From UBA288 sp050178135 (GTDB lineage Archaea > Halobacteriota > Methanomicrobia > Methanomicrobiales > Methanospirillaceae), in contig JBFXGJ010000010.1 in assembly GCA_050178135.1 (NCBI GenBank), positions 1 through 54,739 on the forward strand: a stretch of 54,739 nucleotides of DNA, read 5' to 3'. Each line of letters opens with the position of its first letter. Position 1 is the first letter of the stretch. A model generated the notes under the pieces. That model did no database searches, was not told the origin of the DNA, and saw nothing but the letters and a program-made list of their open reading frames with translations. Below are positions 25,127 to 31,276 of this stretch, piece after piece. Both the position numbers and the translations under genes were made by a program.

Positions 25127-25678
25127 ATGATCGCACGGGATGTTCGGGAAGAGGCAGGCAGTTTGAACGCAGGGGCAGAGGTCGCCAGCGATGTTCAACG
25201 GGGTGTGGTTGGGGGCCCTGTTCAGGTTGTCGAGTTCCTGCTTGGCAGGGAGTACTTCGCGATCGATCTCTTCGATGTGCGTGAGGTCGTTGAGTACACG
25301 CACATCACCCACCTCCCGAGTGCTCCCGAGTACATCCGCGGGATCATCGACCTGCGGGGAGAGATCACGACCATCATCGACCTCAAGACCACCCTGCACA
25401 TCGAGGACCAGGGTGAACGGGACGAGAAGGAGAAACGCATCATCGTGCTCGATCCCCGAATCACTGGTAAGAAGATCGGGATCATGGTCGACGACGTGCG
25501 GTCCGTCTCGACCTTCGCACGTGACCAGGTCGACGATGCGGCAACGGTGAACGGGGGTAATACCCATATCATCGGGATTATCAAGAAGAAGCAGGCTGTC
25601 CGGGGACGTGACGAGACCGAGCTGATCATCTGGATCGATATCCGGCAGATCCTGAAAGATATCCTGGTCGGCAGGTAG
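25127..25678 (+). CDS. cheW: CheW-like chemotaxis coupling protein
   Basis: A 183-residue CheW-domain protein, which normally links chemoreceptors to the CheA kinase. After a variable N-terminus of about 30 residues come VEFLLGREYFAIDLFDVREVV, the conserved PSAPEYIRGIIDLRGEI block and GIMVDDVRSV. The domain is complete. GGAGAGG at 25118-25124 directly precedes the ATG, and a minimal three-codon frame with its own ribosome binding site lies 20 nt upstream. No cheA, receptor or archaellum genes are in the window, so it is an orphan here. It neighbours the relic of a receiver/kinase gene about 3 kb away. Confidence 0.93.
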   Translation: MIARDVREEAGSLNAGAEVASDVQRGVVGGPVQVVEFLLGREYFAIDLFDVREVVEYTHITHLPSAPEYIRGIIDLRGEITTIIDLKTTLHIEDQGERDEKEKRIIVLDPRITGKKIGIMVDDVRSVSTFARDQVDDAATVNGGNTHIIGIIKKKQAVRGRDETELIIWIDIRQILKDILVGR

Positions 25679-25694
25679 GGGTCAGGGACTTTTT

Positions 25695-25985
25695 TCAGGA
25701 ATGCCGGTCGAGGTACCGGACACCTGCAAGCCCCAGTCCACCTGCCACGAGGAACGCGATCGCCTCTCGCAGGTGGGCTCCTCCGAACGCGAGCAAGAGC
25801 AAACCGAGTGCGAACGTGAAACCAACCGGGAGAGCCACCACGAGGTTCCAGTGAATGTTGTCCGGCGGCGCGACAGTCTCGGTGAGGCGCCCAAGTCCCG
25901 GGTCCAGGCGCTGTTCATCATGTAAAAAGGGCCCACGAGGATTCGCCTCTAGCACCCCGGGTGCCCGCGATGGAGAGACTGCCAT
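25695..25985 (-). CDS. Small two-helix membrane protein
   Basis: A 96-residue protein without a recognised family. After a Pro-rich soluble N-terminus there are two hydrophobic segments, LVVALPVGFTFALGLLLLAFGG and AIAFLVAGGLGLAGV, joined by a short loop and ending in RYLDRHS. A minus-strand TATA tract (ATAATATTAAGTATGG) about 30 bp upstream of the ATG supports transcription. It is convergent with cheW and divergent from the antiporter gene, sharing the promoter region with the latter. Confidence 0.6.
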   Translation of the reverse strand: MAVSPSRAPGVLEANPRGPFLHDEQRLDPGLGRLTETVAPPDNIHWNLVVALPVGFTFALGLLLLAFGGAHLREAIAFLVAGGLGLAGVRYLDRHS

Positions 25986-26012
25986 GATACGCTACCACGA
26001 TCAATGACCGTT

Positions 26013-26027
26013 CCATACTTAATATTA
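26013..26027. promoter_or_regulatory. Bidirectional TATA region for antiporter and small membrane protein
   Basis: CATACTTAATATTATGG is the most AT-rich stretch between the two divergent genes. It places TATA elements at suitable distances for the minus-strand ATG at 25985. On the plus strand it predicts a transcript start near 26045-26050. Confidence 0.55.
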
Positions 26028-26082
26028 TGGGATTACTGCATGGCACAATCGCCATGCAAAAAAGAATTGAGGGGGTGGAATC

Positions 26083-28065
26083 CTGGTCGCGAATGCCCTT
26101 GAACCCTGGCTTCTCTTTGAGTTCCTTGCCATCCTGGGGTTCTCAATCGCCGCCCTCTTCGTCTGCCACCGGTTTCATGTCCCCGGCGTCGTTGGGTACC
26201 TGGTTGCCGGGGTCCTGATCGGTCCCGATGGCCTGCGCCTGGTCGCCGACCAGGCGATGATCTCCCAGTACGCCGAGCTCGGGGTCATCCTCCTCCTTTT
26301 CACAATCGGCCTTGAGATATCGTTTCGTGACCTCCTCCGTGCAAGCTACATGTTGATCATCGGGGGGGCGCTTCAGCTCCTCCTTACCGCGGGGGTGGTC
26401 TACGTCATCGCCTTGGCACTCGGGCTTACGCCGCCTGTCGCCGCCGTATTCGGCGTCATGATCGCCGTCTCGAGCACGACGATCGTGATGGCCGCCCTCG
26501 GGGAGCGAGGAGATCGGAGTTCGCCCCACGGAAGATTCCTGCTCTCGGTCCTTATCTTCCAGGACCTGGCCGTCGTCCCGATCATGCTTCTGCTCCCTGT
26601 CCTCGCAGGGGATGCCCTGGTGGGCCTGGAGCAGCTGCCCCTCGCGCTTGCCAGGGGGGGTTTGATCCTCGCTGTCATCCTGGTGAGCCTGCGCTGGGGG
26701 GTACCCACGCTCCTGTACCACGCGGCACGGATTCGTTCGAGCGAGGTCTTTCTCTTCTCGGTGGTCGCGATCTGCATCCTCACCGTCTATATTTCCGGGA
26801 TACTGGGTCTCTCCTTCGCTTTTGGCGCGTTTCTCGCCGGTCTTCTGATCGCAGACTCCGAGTTCAGGCACGAGACGATGGCGCTCGTCCTCCCGTTCCG
26901 CGATTTATTTGCCGGTATCTTCTTCGTTTCCATCGGGATGCTGCTCGAGATCCAGTTCCTCCTCACCCAGCCTCTCCTGGTGGCCGGCCTGACCGTGGGG
27001 ATCATCCTGGTCAAGACATTTCCCGGGATGCTTTCCGCCCGGGCATTGGGTCTTCCCATTCGGCCCGTCGTGATCGGTGGGCTCTCGCTTGCCCATGTCG
27101 GTGAGTTCTCCTTTGTCATCGCCAACAGTGCTCTCGCGATCGGCCTGCTCATGACCGACCAGTACCAGCTCTTCCTGAACGCTGCCGTTATCTCGATGGC
27201 CATGGCCCCTTTTCTCATCAGGCTCTCCTGCCTGATCGGCGACCATCTGGCAGGGTCCGTACCGCAGCGACGGGGTGATACGGAACCGGAACCGCTCTCG
27301 GGACACCTGGTGATAGTCGGTTTCGGCCTCTCCGGCCAGAAGATCTCCCGGGTCGCGCGGGAGTCGGGAATACAGTACACGGTCATCGAGGCGAACCCCG
27401 AGACGGTGCGCCGGATGCGGACTCGGGGCGAGCCGATATTCTTTGGTGATGCGGCCCATCCAGGGGTGCTCGAGTGGGCGGGCGTCAACAGGGCCCGTAT
27501 GCTCATCTGCGTCATCTCCGATCCCGGGGCGGTTGCGCGTATCGTTCTCGCCGCCCGGAAGATGAACCCGGGTCTCTTTATCGCCGTCCGTGTCCGCTAC
27601 TCGGCCGAGATTGAAGGATTGAGGACTGCCGGTGCCGACGAAGTGGTCGCCGAGGAGTTCGAGGCCCTGATAGAACTGGTCACCCGGGTGCTCTCGGTGT
27701 ACATGGTGCCGTTTGATGAGATCGAGGGGTACGTTGACCGCGTCCGTGCCGATGGATACGCAATGTTCCGGTCACTCCGGGCATCGGCATCGGGCGGCGT
27801 GGACATAGAGGGACGGCTCTATAACCTGGATATCCGCACCTACCGGGTCGCTGCTGACTCGATCCTTGCCGGGCGCCGGCTCGACGAGTCCCGGCTCAGG
27901 AGCGACTTCGGTGCGACCGTCCTCGCCGTTCAGCGGGGTGTTATCACCATCCCGAACCCATCCGGCGAGGAACTCCTCCTTCCCGGAGACGTGGTCGTCC
28001 TGTTCGGTTCGCCGGAATCTCTCGCGGGTGTCGGTACCCGGTTTGCCGGGCCTGAAAAAAGATAG
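26083..28065 (+). CDS. Cation/proton antiporter (CPA2) with TrkA-N and TrkA-C domains; start unusual
   Basis: About 660 residues. An N-terminal block of 12 or so helices (Na+/H+-exchanger type, including LFTIGLEISFRDLL and AVSSTTIVMAAL) is followed by a cytosolic RCK pair. The TrkA-N nucleotide-binding loop is VIVGFGLSGQK, followed by VIEANPE and FFGDAAHPGVLEWAG; a TrkA-C domain ends the protein. This is Kef/GerN-like transport of K+ or Na+ against protons, gated by nucleotide. The first ATG in frame (26257) would remove the first helices: LLFEFLAILGFSIAALF and HVPGVVGYLVAGVLIGP are coded upstream in frame. No ATG, GTG or TTG exists before them after the stop at 26068. Either translation begins at the CTG at 26083, just behind GAGGGGGTGG, or one G has been lost from the G5 run after the ATG at 26054. 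Function confident; 5' end unresolved. Confidence 0.88.
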   Translation: MVANALEPWLLFEFLAILGFSIAALFVCHRFHVPGVVGYLVAGVLIGPDGLRLVADQAMISQYAELGVILLLFTIGLEISFRDLLRASYMLIIGGALQLLLTAGVVYVIALALGLTPPVAAVFGVMIAVSSTTIVMAALGERGDRSSPHGRFLLSVLIFQDLAVVPIMLLLPVLAGDALVGLEQLPLALARGGLILAVILVSLRWGVPTLLYHAARIRSSEVFLFSVVAICILTVYISGILGLSFAFGAFLAGLLIADSEFRHETMALVLPFRDLFAGIFFVSIGMLLEIQFLLTQPLLVAGLTVGIILVKTFPGMLSARALGLPIRPVVIGGLSLAHVGEFSFVIANSALAIGLLMTDQYQLFLNAAVISMAMAPFLIRLSCLIGDHLAGSVPQRRGDTEPEPLSGHLVIVGFGLSGQKISRVARESGIQYTVIEANPETVRRMRTRGEPIFFGDAAHPGVLEWAGVNRARMLICVISDPGAVARIVLAARKMNPGLFIAVRVRYSAEIEGLRTAGADEVVAEEFEALIELVTRVLSVYMVPFDEIEGYVDRVRADGYAMFRSLRASASGGVDIEGRLYNLDIRTYRVAADSILAGRRLDESRLRSDFGATVLAVQRGVITIPNPSGEELLLPGDVVVLFGSPESLAGVGTRFAGPEKR

Positions 28066-28073
28066 AGAGTGGG

Positions 28074-29690
28074 TTACCTGCGGGACCGGACGATCAGGAG
28101 GCCGGCGAGTGCGACCCCTGCGAGGGCGAGCCCTTCGATAAGCCCGGCCTTGGTCGTGGTGGGTGCCGCCGTCGTCGACGTCGGGAGAGCCGTTGTCGCA
28201 TTCGACGTAACCGCGCTTGTCGCCGTCGTTGTCGTTGCACCGCCCTCGGGGACCAGGGACGCCGAGACCTGGGCCGTCTCACCCTCCTGGACCTGGACCG
28301 ATGTGGTCCAGTCCTGGTACCCCGCCTGGCGGATCAGGATAGTATGCGAGTTCTTTGGAACGTCCCGCACGGTCAGGGGGGTGATCCCGCGGTAGACATT
28401 GTCGATGTATACCCCGGCACCCGAGGGAGACGAGACGACCGCCACCTGCCCATGGGGGTTCGTGGTCGGGAGGTCCTTGAGGGTCGCGACGACGTTCGTC
28501 GTCCTCCCGGCTGTCACGGAGATGGTGGTAACATAGTCGTAGTACCCGCCGAGCGTCAGCGTGCAGGAATGGTCGCCGGGGGCAACGTTGGGAATGTCGA
28601 GCGCATCCCAGGAGCTCGTCTGTCCGTGATAAGCCCCGTCGATGTAGACCGAGGCGCCTGCGGGATACGAGACCACGTCAACGGAGCCTGATGTCGGCGG
28701 GAGGGCCGTCAGCGTCGGGCGGATCTCGGTCGTGCTCCCCACAGAGACCTGGATGGTGGTGGAGTACTCCTGGAAGCCCGCGTGGCGAAGCAGGATATTG
28801 TGGGTGCCGATCCCGAGGTTACCGATGGTAACCGGTGTCGCCCCGCGGTAGAGACCATCGATGTACACATCGGCGCTCGAGGGGACCGACTGGATCCGGG
28901 CCGAGCCGTATGACGGCCCGATGGGGTTGAGCGTTATGTCGACCTGGGCTGTCTGGCCTGCACTTACCTGGACGGACCTCGAAACCGACTGGTATCCGTC
29001 GCGGCTGGCGATGATCGTGTGAGTGCCGGCGTTGACGTTCGCAAAGGTCACCGGCGATGTCCTGAGGTCGATCCCGTCCAGGACGACCGTGGCGCCCTCG
29101 GGTGAGGTCCGAACCTGGATGGACCCGTCGGGCCGGTCCTGGTTCAGGTTGGCGACGACGCTCTTCCTCTCTCCAGAGAGCACCTGGACCGTTGTCGAGT
29201 AGGTGACGTAGCCGTCCAGCTGCACCGAGACGATGTGTTTGCCGGCAATCACGTCCTGGGAGAGATAGGATCCCGCCTGGGAGGGTGTGGTCCCGTGGAA
29301 CTGCCCATCGATGTAGACATTCGCCCCGGCAGGCACGGACTGCACCTGGATCGTGCCGAAGATCGATGTCTGGGTAACCGACGGTAAGGTGACCGAGATC
29401 TCGTTGAGCTGGCCTGCGTTGACCGAGAATGTGGTCTCGTAGTCCTGGTATCCCTGCTTGGATGCCCGGAGGTTGTGCTGCGTACCCGCTGTTACCTCGA
29501 TCGTGGCGGACTGCCCGCTCTGGACGGCGGTGACTCCGCGGTAGATGTCGTCGACGTAGACGAGTACGCCTCCCGGTGATGATGTGATCCGGACGAGGCC
29601 GGTTTCGCCGTCGGCCATGACGGGGACGGCGAGCGCGGTGAGGAAGAGGACCAGCACCGCGACAAGGCAGGATGTTCGATACTGTGACAT
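28074..29690 (-). CDS. Surface protein with six PEGA domains and C-terminal anchor
   Basis: A 538-residue exported protein beginning MSQYRTSC with a signal peptide ending near AVPVMA. Six PEGA domains of about 70 residues follow in tandem, each with a SxPxGAxVYIDG-type turn, a GTTP or GVTP step and a GYQDY-like strand. A Thr-rich stretch, a hydrophobic helix (GLALAGVALAGLLIV) and a RSRR tail complete a surface-anchored architecture. PEGA domains are beta-rich extracellular modules of unknown ligand. The ATG at 29690 is preferred over the one at 29708 because it places the charged residues directly before the hydrophobic core. An AT-rich tract upstream (29721-29744) carries the likely promoter. 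The gene ends 8 bp from the convergent antiporter stop. Confidence 0.85.
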   Translation of the reverse strand: MSQYRTSCLVAVLVLFLTALAVPVMADGETGLVRITSSPGGVLVYVDDIYRGVTAVQSGQSATIEVTAGTQHNLRASKQGYQDYETTFSVNAGQLNEISVTLPSVTQTSIFGTIQVQSVPAGANVYIDGQFHGTTPSQAGSYLSQDVIAGKHIVSVQLDGYVTYSTTVQVLSGERKSVVANLNQDRPDGSIQVRTSPEGATVVLDGIDLRTSPVTFANVNAGTHTIIASRDGYQSVSRSVQVSAGQTAQVDITLNPIGPSYGSARIQSVPSSADVYIDGLYRGATPVTIGNLGIGTHNILLRHAGFQEYSTTIQVSVGSTTEIRPTLTALPPTSGSVDVVSYPAGASVYIDGAYHGQTSSWDALDIPNVAPGDHSCTLTLGGYYDYVTTISVTAGRTTNVVATLKDLPTTNPHGQVAVVSSPSGAGVYIDNVYRGITPLTVRDVPKNSHTILIRQAGYQDWTTSVQVQEGETAQVSASLVPEGGATTTTATSAVTSNATTALPTSTTAAPTTTKAGLIEGLALAGVALAGLLIVRSRR

Positions 29691-29937
29691 AATGATCGTA
29701 CTAGGCATTCACGCACGATCTGATAAAATCGTTTCTAAAAAATTCTCCAGGAAACTGGCGGTATTGGAGAATCCCGGCAACCAAATGGGTAGTTCCGTTT
29801 TGTCCGGCATCGTCCTTCTGGTTGTTGTGTACCGGCTCTCTGTCCGGGATCGCATGGGCAGGGATTCGTGTATCCCAAGCGGGGGGTGTGTGCAGGGAAA
29901 AAAGAGGATGTGATGGAGATGACCGATCGGGATCGGA

Positions 29938-30297
29938 TTACTTTTTCGATGATTTTCCGGTCTTCTTCTGGGGCTTTTCCGCCGGAGCTGCCGATCCCTT
30001 CATCTCCTCGTTCATCTCATCGACTTCTGCGGCCCCTTCGTCAAGGAACTGCTCCTCGTCACCGGTCAGGATCTGGATCAGGCGGTTGAACTCGCCGATA
30101 TGGACCCGTTCCTCGTTCGCGATATCGATCAGCACCTTCTTTGCGAGCGGATGATCGGTGGCTTCGGCGTGTGCCATGTACAGAAAAGTTGCCTCCTCCT
30201 CGGCGGCAACGTTCAGGCGCATCGCCCGAACAAGCTCCTCGTGGGTCATCTTGCGTTCTGGGACGTTTCCGGAGAACGGTTTGGTAAAGTCAGCCAT
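29938..30297 (-). CDS. Ferritin-like / rubrerythrin-type diiron protein
   Basis: A 119-residue protein with the ferritin-like helical hairpin. Glutamates for a diiron site are visible in NVAAEEEATFLYMAHAE and in IANEERVHIGEF (the EExxH motif). The N-terminus ADFTKPFSGNVPERKMTHEEL is typical of a small family that often serves as encapsulin cargo or iron/oxygen-stress protein. The last 25 residues are a Lys/Pro-rich tail that could be a targeting or disordered extension. No encapsulin gene is present in the window. GGGAGAGA lies about 5 nt before the ATG. The 5' region contains duplicated Shine-Dalgarno-like units. The half-site number suggests oligomerisation is needed for the iron site. Confidence 0.8.
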   Translation of the reverse strand: MADFTKPFSGNVPERKMTHEELVRAMRLNVAAEEEATFLYMAHAEATDHPLAKKVLIDIANEERVHIGEFNRLIQILTGDEEQFLDEGAAEVDEMNEEMKGSAAPAEKPQKKTGKSSKK

Positions 30298-30301
30298 CAG
30301 G

Positions 30302-30330
30302 TCTCTCCCTGGTTGGATCTCTCTCCCTGG
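30302..30330 (-). repeat. 11-bp direct repeat in the 5' region of the ferritin-like gene
   Basis: TCTCTCCCTGG occurs at 30302-30312 and 30320-30330. Read on the gene's strand, each copy is CCAGGGAGAGA, containing a Shine-Dalgarno-like GGGAGA. Only the proximal copy is at ribosome-binding distance. Further up (around 30393-30407) CTCCCC-TGA-GGGGAG can fold into a hairpin in the same leader. Confidence 0.5.
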
Positions 30331-30445
30331 AGACGGTCTCAGGGCATGTGCCTGGTGACCGTTCCGCCAGGGCAGTCATCGGTTTTTCTCTCCCCTGAGG
30401 GGAGGGGGCCAGAAAACCCCTTCAGATCCATCCTGATCGCCGATC

Positions 30446-30577
30446 GTATAAAAAGTCTTTCGCCACTCCCCTGCCGAACTCTTTTTCGGCACTCTACCAG
30501 ATTGCTATCGGCGGGAAGGGATCAGCGCATTCGAGCCCATCGAGCGCTTCACCTGCTCCCCCCTCGGGGGCTTTTTC
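30446..30577 (+). ncRNA. Candidate orphan transcript: strong TATA followed by GC hairpin and T5
   Basis: GTATAAAAAG at 30446-30455 is one of the best TATA-like boxes in the window on the plus strand. About 100 nt downstream, CCCCC(30558-30562)-CTC-GGGGG(30566-30570) is followed by CTTTTT, a terminator-like structure. No sizeable reading frame lies between. The pair could bound a small RNA of about 100 nt, or the TATA could act on the minus strand for the ferritin-like gene. The rest of the 415-bp gap 30298-30712 shows no gene. Confidence 0.3.
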
Positions 30578-30712
30578 GGCATGGAACTGTGCCGGGTCGA
30601 TGTCCTGTACTCATCGGACGATGCGGGCGCATGGTCACTCTCCATGCGCTGAATGCAGTGATCGGGAGAAGAGATGGGCGGAAGGTCGGTGTCGTTATTC
30701 TCTCGATGGCGG

Positions 30713-31276
30713 TTATTGTACTTTCCAGGTCGAGTAGCGGTCGTACACGAAGAGGCAAACGAGGACGGCGATACCGCCGAGCAGGATGAACGGGACCACC
30801 GATTCGGGGTTGCTGCCGGCGACTGTCATCGCCCCCGGCATCATATCGTTCGCCTCCTCTGCCCCGGTTCTCATCAATATTGGAAACGTGGTGTTCGCCT
30901 CCCAGAGAGCCGCGATCACTGCAGTCGCGCCGAGAGCAATGCCGAGGGCGGCGTACTTTCGCAGAAGGGTCCCGAGGTCCTCTCGTGCGGGGCAGACGAT
31001 AACGACCCGGTCGACCAGGTGGTAGACCTTCTGCTCCCGTCCCTTCCGACTCCATCTCGTCTCCTTCACCTCGATCACCCCGGCGCCGACCAGGTGTTCG
31101 AGGTGATAAGCGGCGGTGGTGATGGGGATTGAGAGCCGGCTGGCAAGGGCGGATGCTGTCATCGGCTCTTCGCCGAGAACCTTCAGGATCTCTCCGGCGG
31201 TTGGCGAGGCGATGGCCCGGGCGAGGGTCTGTGCCTCCGGGTCCCCCGGGTGCAGGATCCTGGGTCCGTTATCCAT
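30713..31276 (-). CDS. Winged-helix (ArsR-like) regulator with C-terminal membrane helices
   Basis: A 187-residue protein. The N-terminal half is a winged helix-turn-helix: IASPTAGEILKVLGEEPMTA, recognition helix around PITTAAYHLEHLVGAG, and wing VKETRWSRKGREQKVYHL. Two hydrophobic segments follow, YAALGIALGATAVIAAL and PFILLGGIAVLVCLFVY, separated by about 30 residues that would face outside. This makes a membrane-bound transcription factor, a type common in methanogens but with unknown signals. It overlaps the end of alaS by 8 bp and probably shares the alaS transcript. Confidence 0.83.
   Translation of the reverse strand: MDNGPRILHPGDPEAQTLARAIASPTAGEILKVLGEEPMTASALASRLSIPITTAAYHLEHLVGAGVIEVKETRWSRKGREQKVYHLVDRVVIVCPAREDLGTLLRKYAALGIALGATAVIAALWEANTTFPILMRTGAEEANDMMPGAMTVAGSNPESVVPFILLGGIAVLVCLFVYDRYSTWKVQ

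Noticed and set aside
30549..31055. Alternative minus-strand frame overlapping the HTH regulator
   Set aside because: Arg/Pro/Gly-rich shadow; the HTH-membrane protein frame has clear motifs and hydrophobic segments.
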